64,000 nt of DNA, taken from Mytilus galloprovincialis (taxonomy: Eukaryota > Mollusca > Bivalvia > Mytilida > Mytilidae). The stretch covers positions 47,934,122 through 47,998,121 of the forward strand of contig NC_134849.1 of assembly GCF_965363235.1 (NCBI RefSeq). Direction: 5' to 3'. The notes beneath the pieces were generated by a model, which had not been told where the DNA came from, made no database searches, and saw only the letters and a list, made by a program, of their open reading frames with translations. A program made the position numbers and the translations under genes. Below are positions 38,924-53,300 of the stretch, in pieces (within the stretch, counting starts at the first letter, position 1; every line of letters starts with the position of its first letter).

Positions 38924-39794
38924 GTCCTATAATTCCCCATTATCCTTATTCAATTTTGTAATTTAATACTGATTTTCTACAAATATACCATTAATATATA
39001 ATATAAATACAACATAAGAACGACAAAAAACATTGATGCATTGTTAGAATTGTATATTCCTGTGCTATTTTATAAATTATTATAATAGTTTTGAAGTGGT
39101 ATACTATTATGTTGGTTTGGTTTTTAAATCGGTGAGACACCCAGTAATTTCTTTTCCTGAACAAAAGTTTGTTTCCTGATAAGAGTACTAGTACTTAGAT
39201 CCTTATTTCTAAGGGTAAACCGATTTGTAAACAACATTTCAAAAGATATTATAGATTAACATCACTCCCCTTAGTAAACAACCTTATTATGAAATACAGT
39301 GTGTGTATATGTTGAAAGAGAGGAAATTCAAAAACTCTATTTAAAATTAAAGGAAGCGAAAGTTATTTTTCTGAAGTTGAATAGCCTATCAGAAGTATTT
39401 TTAACCGATCTGTACTCTTGGTTGATCAGGTAAAATTGTTATGAAATTCAGACGAAAGAATCTACTAGATTGTACACGCAAAGTTTCTTGTTCTCGTCTA
39501 TCTTTAGTAAATGTGTTGTGTTGTATACTAGTATATAACGTAGGACAAACCAACGATAACGTATTGATATCAATAAGTACTTCACTATATGCACTACGAT
39601 ACACACACAACATAATTATACCCTTAAACTAGAATTAAAGCAAGTAGAACATTGAGAAAAAACTAGTGGTGAAACGCTGGATCTACAACCACTTCCTACT
39701 CCCCTTTAGCACAATTCTCATTACCAGTCGTTTTCTGGTTTTATCCCGCAGTTGTTGACAACCAAAAACAAAAAAGAGAACTGGATTATGGCTT
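38924..39794. other. Intergenic, no gene seen
   Basis: AT-rich. Overlapping open frames at 39401-39632 on both strands show no family signature. Confidence 0.4.
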
Positions 39795-40020
39795 TGACAA
39801 ACTGGAAAAAAAGTAAAATCACAAAAATACTGAACTCAAAAGGAAAAAAGGAAAATCAAATCGGAAAGGCCATCATCACAAGGCAAAATCAAATGACAAA
39901 ACACATCAAAAACAAATAGACAAGAACTGTCATATCCCTGACTTGGTACAGGCATTTTCAAATGTAGAAAATGGTGGATTGAACCTGGTTTTATAGAGCT
40001 AAACCTCTCACTTAAAATAT
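39795..40020. repeat. Dispersed repeat, copy of 18950-19190
   Basis: Near-identical over 'ggcattttcaaatgtagaa' through 'cctctcactt' to the copy in intron 9 of the long gene, showing recent spread. Confidence 0.75.
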
Positions 40021-41324
40021 GCGACCCTGTTTTGCTAAGTTAATATACCAGACTGCTATTCATAACACAGAAGTGTCAATAAAACGTTAAGACATTGATT
40101 TTGACTTTACCATTTGTACCATTTCTTTATTAATTAAACGTAGGTAACAAAAATAGATCATCCAATTCTCCTAAATGGTAACTAATAGTATCTTTATCTG
40201 AATTTAAAGACACTTCCTATCCTTATCAATTATCAATTTCATTTTTAATGTCATACCTCGGAAAAACAGACACAGTCACAATTAAATTGTTATAACATGT
40301 ACCTCGACTTCAAACCTCACATTTGTCCAAATTTTTTTTATCGCCATCTAATCTCAATCACACCTGGATGACAAATTGTGTTTTGCAAATTTATATTGGG
40401 TTGCTGTAAAACATGGAAGGGTTTCTAAGGAAAATGCGCACGTTTGAAATTGATTTGACCGTTGTTATGAAATTTAGTTGAAGAACAGCAATAATAGATT
40501 TGTGCAGTTGTATTTGGTTTTCTGTGGCGTGTAAGGATTTTGAGTAATGAATTAATAAACTATATCATTTTACAATATAAGAACACCTAACAGAAATGCA
40601 CACTTAATAAATAGCTATACTATATAGTGAATTGATTGACAGGAAAGATGTGTTTAAACGTAAAACCTTCCATTCAGCCAGACAGCAAAAAACATCTACG
40701 CATTCAATGCAAATTTTAAATATAACAACATCATATTATAATAATATTATGTGTTTTTCAGTGGTTTTTTTTATTACATTTTATAAAATGCTCATCAGAA
40801 CAAAACATTTTGAAATTTAATATATACTTATGTTTAAAAAACTCATTCAAATCCTTGTTCAAAATTTTCAAATGATTTTTTGCAACAATTTTGCGGTTTT
40901 TTTTCCCTCCGACCAACAAACAACCTGAAAGCATGCTGACGCAAAACAGAAAATAAAATATTATTTGGGTCTAAGTTTGATATGATTTTTTTGTGCAATT
41001 AATAATTTAATAACCTGATAACATCTGCTTACACATTCTGCATCAATATATATCTCCTGCTATGTAAAGAATTAACAATAATTAGAATTGAAATGTAAAT
41101 GATAACCATAAACATTAAATCATTTTCGTTTTTAAGTGAAGAAAAACATACTAATATTCGATTAACGTCTTTCATTTTCTTTATTTGGAATTCAGTGACG
41201 CGGAAGAACGGTATTATTTAATAAACACAAAAATAAAAATGATTGGCGTAGAAATTTAAACGTACCCTTTCTTATATTACATTAATGTAAAATTACATAA
41301 ACGGCAAAACCTTAAACAGGAGAT
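40021..41324. other. Upstream region of the short cadherin-like gene
   Basis: Contains the unmarked promoter and 5'UTR of the paralogue. I see no distinct core promoter motif. TATATAT runs occur near 41048, but AT-rich runs are frequent here. Confidence 0.35.
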
Positions 41325-41390
41325 ATGCTATTTAGTATTTTACAATCTATATTGTTTTTGTCGTTTTTTTGGAAAGAAAGTTTATGTGCG
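41325..41390 (+). CDS. Exon 1: signal peptide of the short cadherin-like protein
   Basis: 22 codons (MLFSILQSILFLSFFWKES then LCA) end in phase 0 at a GTAAGC donor. The next acceptor at 43355 opens APLFSGLPTERS, also phase 0. Length, phase and composition match exon 1 of the long gene. The alternative is an unspliced start at 43257, whose leader is also hydrophobic. I prefer the spliced form because 'gattttcag' before 43356 is a good acceptor and the layout matches the paralogue. Confidence 0.65.
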
Positions 41391-44300
41391 GTAAGCAATT
41401 TTCCTTTTTGTTTTATGAATTAATGACCATCGACAACTTAAAAAAGTGTCTTTAAAAATATTATTTTTTGTCGATTTAGATCGTCATGGGGAATAATAAG
41501 TTAGTTACCTCACTATGATATACAATTTTACACAGAATATAATGAAGATTTGTCCATGAAGATTGGGGATGTTTCAATTATTTTAATAAGATAATAATAA
41601 TGATTAGAAGAAATAACATTAACATTAACGGTACAAATTTTACTGCACCAGACATTTCGACAATCTCCCCTGGTCGATACGCAAATATTTCGATTCGGAT
41701 ATATCCTCTTTCGGGTTAGACATAGCTAAATTCATAGCAAACTAAGACAAAGAAAATATGACGGACATAAAGAAGATGAGTAAAAGATGAGTAAATGGTT
41801 ATTAGATTAGAGCGTCACTGATGAGTCTTTTGTAGACGAAACGCATTTCTGGCGCAAATACTTAATTTCAATCCTGGTATCTAAAATGAGTTTATTTATA
41901 ATATTGTAAAATAACGACAGTAAAAAGAAAATCTTTAAGAGCAGACAGATGTAAGAGAAATTGGATCTAACCGACAGAATCAGTTTAAAATTGCACTTAA
42001 TTATTTTTAGAAGGATTTTTCTAAACAACATCACATAAAGAATATTCAGAACGAAAAGTCCCTGATTAAATCACAAAATTATTACAAACACATCACACGA
42101 ATGGAAAACAACTGGCATTCTCCTGACTTAGTACAGACATTTCCTAGTGTAAAAATGTTGAATTAAACCTGTTTTTCTTAGCTAACTAAACCTGTCACTT
42201 GTAAAAATAAACTATTATTTATATAAACTCTAGACAAAATATAAATATACACAACTGAAACTAATATAAATAAAAGATATAGTAACATAATGATCATTAC
42301 TTTACAAAAAGAAGTATCATAGTATCAGTAGATAAAACAGATCGCTGTTTTATTACTATTTACTTGCATGCTGCAATAAGGCCGTTAGTTTTCTCGTTTG
42401 AATTGTTATATATTCTCATTTCGGGACCTTTTATAGCTGACTATGCGGTGTGGGCTTTGTTTATTGTTGAAGGCCGTACAGTGACCTGTGTCGTTTTAAT
42501 CTCTTGTGGAGAACGGTCTCATCGGCAATCATACCACATCTCCTTTTTTATATGCATGTCTTTTATTTTTATTTATTATTGTATATGGTTTTTTATACTC
42601 TGTGAAAAGATCATCTATGCTTACGTTTAAATTTTTTGTCAATATGCCGAATCATCAAGTTGTACTTATTTACTAACTTACTTACTTATGAATGCCAAAA
42701 GGATTTATATCATTTCTTCGAACAATACATCTTATAGGGTTACAAACATGTACAAGAACATATATAGGAAACCAATGTTGTGGCAATGTACTCGAAGTTG
42801 TGAAATAAATAAAATTCAGAAAATACTTACCTCAAATTAGTTATTATCTAATCACAGAATTTTTCTTAGTGTTGTATTCAAATTATGATTATAATTAGTA
42901 GAAGTGTTTGAGCTTTTTCCTTTCTAGGAAAAGACGAGGCGAATTCAATCTTATTTTTTAACATTTCTTTATTCCTGTATTGACACGAACCAACATTTAT
43001 CCGCCTTACTATTACATATGCCTTATATACAACACTTTTATAATATATGTTCTAATCAAAATGGTTTTGCTAACGTTGTTTATCTTAAGAATTTAAAATC
43101 AAATATGTATAGTCAGAACCATGCATCAGATTACTAAACGTCATCACCCTCCCTTTCATAGAACGACACATACTTATATTAGATTGTATGTTGACTCTAA
43201 GGCTTTTATGTCTTTGCTTGCTTTTATCAGTTGATTATTTATCTTATTAGCACGCAATGTATATTTTACTCCTTGTTGCTGTTAATCATCGGTCTAAACT
43301 TCTTACATGTGTAGCTATGTTCATATTCATTTTATACTTGTTTATTGATTTTCAGGCTCCATTGTTCTCAGGACTCCCCACAGAAAGAAGTGTTGGAGAA
43401 TTAGAAACAGATTCGCGTATTATATACCAGATAACAGCAACAGACCCTGATGGAGATGCTTTTGCATGTTCTATTGATTCTATAACACCTGCTTGGGGAG
43501 ACTTTGATGTAACTTACAACACTCTTATATCAAGTAATACTATTCCCTTTTTAAATTTTAAATTGCTGTACTTACATGGAATTTCTCGTGTATTCCTGAT
43601 TTTGTTTGGTTATTTGACATACCTTATTTATATCAGTGAAAGGAGTAGGTTTGGTAAGGTCCTAAAATGGCCCCCTATTTTAGCGTAATCTTCAAATTAG
43701 GATTTATTGACCAATATCACAATAAAGTATAGCTAATACAGTGACTAGATAGGAAATAAGATATTTTGTTGAAAATTGACGTTCCTGCGTTTGATTATGA
43801 CTACACAAGTTGTACTCATATTGAATTTCCACGAAAAAAATGGGTAAATTTCCATAGATTATTGAACAGGAAACATAGAGCCAAAATATTTTATCTTGAC
43901 CTTTTTGGGATGTAAAAATCAACGTGTTAGAATAACACTTTGACAAAAAATAGTTCTGTTTAACTTTCTCACATGTCTTTAAGTCAATTTAAAATCATTT
44001 TTTGTCTTGTGACATTGAACTTTATAATTGGGGCCAAATATGGCCTTTACCGAAATTACTCCTTTGAACAGCAAGACTCAAACAAGTCAAGAAAAGTTGG
44101 TATGAACATTTACTGGTTTTGTTGCTTTTCATTTATTTGTTTGTCTAAATAGGTGAATATATCAAGTATAAGACGAAAACACTGTTTCAACATTTTTTTT
44201 TTTACAAAAGTATCTACTGAAAATTTCAGACTTTATGATACTAAAGTTGATATAAATTCCAAACAGTGTGCACACATTTGCATGTTTTAATGTTATATTT

Positions 44301-47300
44301 CTAATTTTCTTCTTGTATGTATTTTATTTGACAGAATGGACTGTTAATACAGTAGGCCCTTCTTTTGATTATGCAAATACAACCCAGTTTACTGTAACTA
44401 TAGCATGTGATGATAGCAATACGACCCCACGTACTGGAATTCTGACCGTTAAGGTGATAGACAATGATTTATTACAGTTTACCAACATGCCTGGTAAGTT
44501 TTTCTGTTCAAATACTACGATCCAATGTAGCCTTTATCTTCATTGTCAATGTCAGAATTATCAGAATCAGTTTACATATCAATCAAATGTGTTGCAATCT
44601 ATGTTTGTTTATAAACACTTTTATAGAAAAGATCAGAGACAAACTGATGGTTTTCATTGGTTGCTGATTGTCCTATATGTTTTTCATTGCTTGTTTCAGC
44701 ATATACTGGTTTTCTTTTTTAAATTGTTTCAAATTTTATCAGAAGTCTTCGAAGTCTTACAAGACCGTGTTTCTCGTTGTTGAAGTCATTACAATGCCCT
44801 ATCTGCATTCTGTTGTTGATATTCCTTTTGGTTCTGTTGTATTGTTGTCTCATTGGCAATCATATCATGTCTTCTTGTTTTTATATAAGTATGCACTAAT
44901 AGTTGAAGTAAATCAACGTTAATCTGTCGATTTTACGAATTGTGATGTTGTTAATAAAATCTGATATTTCTAAAAAGCTCTTATTCTTGAAATAAGATAG
45001 CTAACTTTGCTAATTATTGTATTATTTTACAGTATCGACGACGTCATTCGATGCATCAATAACGGGAGCTGGGACCACATTGTATACTGTTTCGGCAACT
45101 TCCGCATCAAATAGTGGATTACTATCGTATACGATCTCTCCTATGACTGATTTTTCAATTGATGCATGTGAGTTTCATATTGATATCTGAATCTGATTAT
45201 ACTTGCTAAATTATGGGCAGCTTTTTTGATGATGGTTGTAGTCTATCAAAATCTTACGGTGTTTATAAACCTGTAAGTAGTTTGTCTTTATGACTATCTT
45301 ATATTGATGACAATCTCTCTGGAATTTGTAACTGAACTCGTTATACTGTTACGGTTAATTTGAAAATTAAAATCATTCTTACATTCTCCGTCATTTCTTT
45401 TCCGTAACATGCATACTGTCTGATATTCAACTAACAGAAAGCTGCAAGGGTGCCGCAGAGAAGATGATAGCCTTCAGACATGAAAAATGAAAAATGCAAC
45501 AGATCAAGAATGGTAATACATGTATTACAAATACAAAGAGATGTGATATGATTGCCAATGAAACTATTATCCATCAACGTTCAAATGAAGTGGATGTAAG
45601 CAATTAAAGAAAACAGTACGTTCAACAGCAATGCTGGAAAACAAATACCGTAAAGCGGCTATGATAGGCACCGACAGATTAAAGACGGATTTAATTCTAT
45701 GCATTGACTTAGAAATGTTTGAAATATAGAAATTGTCTAATAAAAACCACGAAATTACTATAGCAATATATACATCAACCCTAGGATATATGCATAAGAA
45801 ATCAGATCCTCCATCTCTTAGACAAACGAGGTGCCTACCACAATCTATGCTACTTTTAATTGCACAAAAATAATGTAAACTATCTGACCATTCGAATTTT
45901 CTATCAATTGCATGTAACATGTATGATGCTTAAAAGTAAATACATCAAAATCATTGTTTATACAAAACTAGAATAAATTATACATACTAGGATTTAATGT
46001 CAACATAAAATTGTAATTATCATTCTTTTAATTTTGTAGCGAGTGGTAAGGTAACAAATAACGACCATTTGAACCGACAAATCGCTTCACCAGCAGATCT
46101 TTGGGTAACAGTCTCAGATGGAACCATTATAGCAGAAGAACATCTCAGAATTAACATGCACAGTAAGAATTAAACGCATTTATCTGTTTAAAAAACTGTT
46201 ACCAAAACAAAAACATAAATTTCCTTTGCCAATCATAGCACCTGTAATGAGTGGGCTTTTTACCTTTCCTTATGTTCAGATAAAATACAAAAGAAAAAGT
46301 TTTAACATAATTAGTTTTGAAAGAACTGATTCAATGTCGATATTGATGTGAATGAAATGAGTAATTCTAAAAAGAATATTTTATGTAATACCCATTGTCT
46401 ACTACTCTGAACCCTTAAACTATAATTATTAAATAAATCGTCGTTTAAATTTCAGAACAGAATTAATTCTTTCATCTCCTGATACATATTATCCGGTACT
46501 GTTCCCCAAGAATTTCCAATAATTGTATTGTGTTATTATCTTTTAAACAATTACGTTGATTTCCTATTTTCCAAATATAATAAATACTAAGTTCCTTGAA
46601 AAGTTCTGTGATGGAATTAAAATGTTCGGAAACTGCGATTCCTAACAACGTTAGAATGATAATTGAGTAATATTGATACACGTTACTATACATTGAAGAG
46701 GCATTTTGATTGCTAATGGTTTGTTCGATATTTGTAAACTTTTGAGTAAATCATTCCCATAATTCCCGTTAGTCTAAATATTCCACTTACAACATTTAAC
46801 AACTCGAACGACCTTACAATGAAAATATCATTGGAGTTTTGAACTACAATTATATCTTTACATTTTCGTTGTATTGGGCATATCAATTATGCTATGAGTG
46901 TGTTTTTCTCTCGGTTTATATTTCATTATTAGTTTGATGTCAGTGTTTAATAATGACTCATTATATGTGTATCAAAAAATGTCATGTTAAACGCATATTC
47001 GCAATGATTAATACGTGTCCGTTTAAATCTTATTTATACTTATAATGAAGTAAATTAAATGGGAAACGTTTTATTTCTGTGTTCTGAAAAAAAGAAGAGA
47101 TTACTACAACAAATATACTGCGAAAGACTGATTCTAAAAGGTTCAAAAAGATATGTAAAGCAAGAAAAATAATCAAAATAGAAAGATAGTAAAGTAATAA
47201 ACCTATGGTAACTGACCTAAATGTTTCCAGACGTTAATAATGTACCATACTGGACAAACTTACTGACACCACAAACGATAACTATCGCTGAGGACACTGC

Positions 47301-50300
47301 GAGTGGAACTTTGTTGTATTCTCTGACCTCACAGGATAATGATGTGGGAGCAGCTTTGAGTTATTCCATGAATGTAATTCCTGTAACAGACACTACCAAG
47401 TTCTCTTTTAGTACAAACAGTAAGTCAACAAAAAGTATATTTTTTTTGCAACTGATAGTGTTAATTTATAATGCGTATTGATTTCACCGACAGGATGGGT
47501 TTTACATATTTTATGCATTAATAGTTGCATCGTTTGCCCCGAATTATAATAAAGATATAACGCGATGATTGTTAAGGCTAATAATGCAAAAAATAAAGTA
47601 AAATCTTTATGTATCCAATTGTGAACTCTAATAGCGTATTGAAGTTTAATCTGAAAGATTCCCAGCACAAATTTCGTAAAGGTCAAGTGAGGCAGGAGAA
47701 ACTAAGGGGACATTTAAATCTCATAGTCGAAGTAAATCCAACAACGCTGTGGCAAAAATCGACAGACGTTGAAAGATACATTTATAATACTAGCAGACGT
47801 TATCATTTTTGGTTGGAATTAGAAGACCATCAATGTTATAAAAAAATTAATTGAATCTCATTATTAGTAGCGATACTGTATTTAGAAACAGGGAAAGCGT
47901 ATCCTATTGTATAAAAAGAAGAATATGTAGTATCATAACTAATGCTAAAACTCTCCAATAAAACCAAATAATGTAGAAGTTACCAGCTCCGTACGACCTT
48001 TAACTATGAGCAACACCAATACCGCATATCAAACAATAAAAGGGCCCGAAATGACAAATGCAACGCAACTGAAACCTTAAAAACTGAAGGTCGTGTTTAT
48101 GTATGAAACAATAAATAAAAAACTAAAATGATGTGCAGCAGCAAACGGCAATTATTTAATAACAGGCGCTTGACTTGGGAACATACAGCATTCGTCAGGC
48201 TAAACATGTTTTTAGAAAATGTATCACTCAGAGGGATTGAAATTCTAGTTTGAACAAAATTTTTGGGAAAATGTGTCATTTTCGTCTTTCTTTTTGTAAT
48301 ATTTTATGGAACATAATGCAGTATGTTGCCATGGTAATCCTGTTTCTATTTGCTCATTTGGTTGTTAATGTTACTAATTTTAGAAAAATGTATCACTCAA
48401 ATGCAATTACGAAGTGCTAACATAGGGAAAACATTGATTAAAGAGTTACAAGCTTAAGACCTATTGAAAATGAAATAAACCTAATCCCCAATCAAACACT
48501 ATATTTTACAGCTTTAGAACTACGGTTGGCATCAGGACAAAGTTTTGATTACGAGACAAGGAATTTTTACAACATAACATTTACTGTCGATGATACAATG
48601 GCATCCACCACTTCTATACTTTATGTTAACATCCAGAATGCCCATGAAGCATGTTATTTCGACCAATCTTTGTATCACGTGACTGCCCCAGAAGGAGCCG
48701 TAAGTTTTGATTATGTATTGATACATTATTTCTAGCATAAATAAAATATTCAAGGTCATTTTTTTCTTCCGTCTCTAGAATTAAGTCCATCATTGTATCT
48801 TATAAAATTGCTGTTTAAAGAACATTTATCAATATTATATAGAATGGTTTTAAGGGAAATTTTATACATTTATTTATCTTGACAGTCATTATTTTTACCA
48901 TTCAATACAGAATTCGTTGGTGTTGGACTGCTAAAATTATGAAATTATTTTTTTATGGTATTAATAAGTCGCCTGACTATTCTTTACTCTTTAGAGTGGA
49001 ACCGGATCTATGAACCCAAATTTTGTTGTGAGTGACTACGATGGAACTTCGACGTATTCATATTCTTTCCTGAGCTTTAATAATAGCAACAGGTAATATA
49101 ATAAAAAAACAAAAGAAAAAGAGTTGATTGAAAGATTGAAAGTATGGCCAGTTGCATTCGTATTTTGGACGGAGAAAATTACCCATCGACATTTAATATG
49201 TATATTCTTCGCCTGGATCGACCGGATAACAGGGCTATAAATTTAAGCCTTAACTGTTAATAAAACGCAACAACGAACCATGCAAAACATGGCACTTATG
49301 AAGTCCATTGGGATTTATTTGCATGTTTTGAAAGCTGTAGAAATCGGGGCAACATGAGACGATTCCATTTCAATTGACTCGGTTGCATATGAGTACACAT
49401 GATAGTTAAACGAACCCTCCCCTATGATAAGATTAACTGTCTAGTGGGATAGGTCCGTATACCGCTACTGTAAAGTCAGATTGTAGACAAGTCGTTATGA
49501 GATGAAAGAACGAAAATGGTTGTTTTTTTTATATGTTTTCAGTTTTGATTCTGAGTATCTTTACGTTTTTTGTGTGATCATGCATCATAGATATTTTGGA
49601 TAACAGACATCCTTCATCAGTATGATCACGATGTAAAATGAATCATGTCAATCTATTCTAATTATAAAGCTATCACAATCTTGAAATTTATACAAAAAAA
49701 AACAGTTTCAGCGAACATCAGACATTATATTTGAAGGTTTAAAGAAAGGCTTGCTATATATTGCAATTAATGTTTATAGAAGTATGACGTAGTAAATTCT
49801 ACAAATGTGAGAAAATGGCATTAAGTTACCTTTGTTTTTTAAATTACCATATGAACATTAATTTAACTCAAAATACTTAATATTTCTGTCGTATTTTCAG
49901 ATTTGCTATTGACGCTTCTACTGGAATAATAAATTATGCTGTTCATTATGATATAGATAATAGTGCAATGCCCTACCTAGTGTATCTGACAGTTATTTGT
50001 ACCGATACAACATCTAAAACTGGTACATCTCAGGTCGAAATAACAGTAACTGTAAGTATACACTACCAAACTTATTACATATATGGTGAAACAAACAACT
50101 AAATAATAATCTGTACGCATACGTCGCCTCAAACTGAAAGATGACATGTGGCAATACCAGTAATTCCTGTGAAACAAACAATACATGTTAGCATACGATA
50201 CAACACCGTAAAGATAAATCGAAATAAATAAAGACTTTTAGCTCACGATACAATGGGAATCATGATAAATGTATGGAAAAAGTATAACCTGTCAAACTCT

Positions 50301-53300
50301 CTTTGATTTGGGCTTTTATGTTTTGTCCTTTTGCTATACCACTCAAACATCTATATATATATATTTTTTAATTTTGAATGTTTCAATTTATATTTATATT
50401 AGCATTCAAGTACTCAACCAACAGACTGTAAACAGAAATATTTATATCACAATTGCTATGATGTATTTTAGTATATTTTAATGCTTCAAGATTAAATCTA
50501 TATCATTAAAAAAGATAGCCTGTAAAGTGTACGGGCTAGATATTATGAAATCCTATATTGAATTGTACTTTTTTATATAATAGGATGTAAATGACAACGC
50601 CCCATCCTTTTCTACTGCCAGTAGTCTACTTACAGTTAACCAGTATACATCTCCAGGAACAACAATTGGCAGTGCCGCTCCAACAGATGCTGACTCGGGA
50701 GTAAATGCGGAGTTTACTTGTAGCGGTACATCAGCAGTTTCAGCAGCTCTTACGTACTATCAGATCGGATCTGATTGTGGTGTATATCTTTTATCATCAC
50801 CTGATGGAACGTTAGCATATGGAACCATGTATACAATGACAATAACGGCAGTCGATAAAGGAAGCCCAGCCCTCACATCAACATCAACGGTTGACATCTT
50901 GTATAAAGAGTTGACAACAACTACTGTCACTACAACAACAACAGCTAATCCTTATAATTTCTGGGATGACGATGGTGCAGTAGCAGCCTTTTCGATGGCA
51001 ATAATTTTAGCATCTCTTTTAGCTGTAGTGTTCCTTTATTTCTGTATTCGATGCTGCTACACTGGATTGTGCTGTGGTCCTGACCCATGTGACTTCTGTA
51101 ATTGGTGTAATAGTAGAAACTGTAATTGCTGCCAACATAGGTAACATTGAGCTCTTTCATAATTATTCTTTTAAATATTTTTATGGCCCCGCAACGAAGT
51201 TGTCGGTGCCATATAGTTTATCCTTGTCCGAAATTCCGAAATTCTGTAATTCCGTAATTCCGTTATTCCGAAATTCCGTCATTCCGTCATTCCGTCATTC
51301 CGTCATTCCGCAACAAAACCATTATACGGAGTTTTTTTCTAAACGCCTTCAGATATATGGCTGATTTTTGGTATGTGAGTTAACCATAATGAGTTACAGA
51401 TCAAGTTTAAGTTTCGTTCGGTCCGCTAATTTTTGCCGAAATTACGGGCTTTGTACTTTGATAAATTGTTGAAAATCACAGTTATACAGACTTTTTTTCT
51501 AAACGCATTCAGATATTGGGCTGATTTTTGATATGTTAGTTAACCATGATGAGTTACAGATCAAGTTTAAGTTTCCTTCTGCTCTGCTAATTTTTGCCGA
51601 AATAAAGGGCTTTGGACTTTAATAAATTGTTGAAAATCACAGTTATACAGACTTTTTTTTCTATACGCCTCCAGATTTTGAGCTGATTTTTTTATATGTG
51701 AGACTACCATCATGTTTTTGTCCACATGTAATATTCAAATTGGAGATTTTACAACTTTTTGGTACGGGGCCATTCGTGTCGCTTTGACACATCTAGTTTT
51801 ATCTATCATTTTTTTTTAGATATACCTTTATAAAGTATTTTCAAAGTTGTTATTTTCTTGCTTTTTTTTCAGTTGGTAATCATTAATTTATCTATTTTTG
51901 TTCAATATTATTATCTAATTTTCAGAAACAGACCGACCCGTACTATAACACCACAGGAATATAGGTAAGTATGTTCTATAAAAACAGAAATATTATTGCA
52001 TATTTCCCAAAGCTCACAAGGCTTTAATAAACTATTTATATAGAAATACAGAAAAATGAAATATATATGACACCTACAAACAATAAGAAATTTCTTTTTT
52101 TCAATATGTGTTCAGAGTTCTGTAGATTTATTTAACTGATATGTTTATTATTATCTGCAGCACAAAGTTAAACCTACCTTTCTGTGAAACGCAAATCACT
52201 TTTGATATGAATGAACTGATATATCAAAGAGTTTTTCTTCCAAGCGCTGTTAAGCTATTTGTCCATTTCTGTGTATTGACTTCTGTGTTTAGTTTTGCTT
52301 TTTCTATGTGTAATGTTCCTTTCAGTTACTTCCTTTTGTAACTATCTCCGTTTTAAGCCACAGCTCTGTATACCGTATTCAATGTTATTTCAAATTGTTT
52401 GTTTTATTCTTCAGAAATCCCAGGAGAGCTGACGAATTTGATTATTATGATAGTAAGTATTTCATTCTTTTTCTAATAGATATAGGAAGACGTGATATGA
52501 GTGCCAATAATACGACTCACCATTCAAGTCACTATTTATAAAAGTGAACCATCAAGATAGAGTCTTCAACACGTATCCTTGGCTCAAGCAATAAAGGGCT
52601 CCAAAATATTATTAGTGTAAAACCGTATAAACGGAGAAACCAACGGTCTAATCTATATAAAAATGAGAAACACGTATGAACCACATCAACAAACGTCAAC
52701 TACTGGCCATCAGATTCCTGACTTATAACAGGAACAAACGAGTGCAGCGGGGTTAAACGTCTTAATGGTACCAAATATTCTTCCTTATCTGAAACAATAA
52801 TGTGACATCACAACATAGAAAGACACACTATAAAATATCTATTGGAATGGCTAAACTTAATAAGAAATCGTAGTAAAACAACTGAACATACACTGCACGA
52901 ATAAATTTGATCTATGATTGAATGTAAATACAAAGTTAATAAAAATAGGGGATGCATAATTAAAGTAATTGACTCTTTTTAAAATATTTCTTTTGAGTAA
53001 AAAAGTTTAATGAGAATGAGCGTGATTAAGAAAACCTATCGGAGAGATTTCACCCTTTAGAAGTACAAAAAATTACAAGCTACTGAAAAAGAAATTATAA
53101 ATTTTCAGATGCAAATCCTCAAATACTTGTTCGTTTTATCGGTGTTTATCTTATCTATATATAAAAATGTCCTGTTTTTCATAGCTCATAAGTGGGTTAA
53201 TATATTTAGATATTAATAAAATTACATTAACTGCTGTTTATCGCGTTTCTTGTTTCTTCTTTTCTAAGAGAATTTTGATAGTGACTACGAATCCCTGAAA

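Noticed and set aside
42364..42630. 88-residue open frame as a membrane protein gene
   Set aside because: It translates a copy of the window's commonest dispersed repeat.
43257..43688. 143-residue open frame as an intact small gene with its own hydrophobic leader
   Set aside because: A good acceptor at 43355 and donor at 43534 split it. The part outside the exon is intron, and a better phase-matched leader exists at 41325.
51227..51310. CRISPR-like array
   Set aside because: Contiguous 8-base repeats without spacers, in a spliced animal gene. It is a minisatellite.
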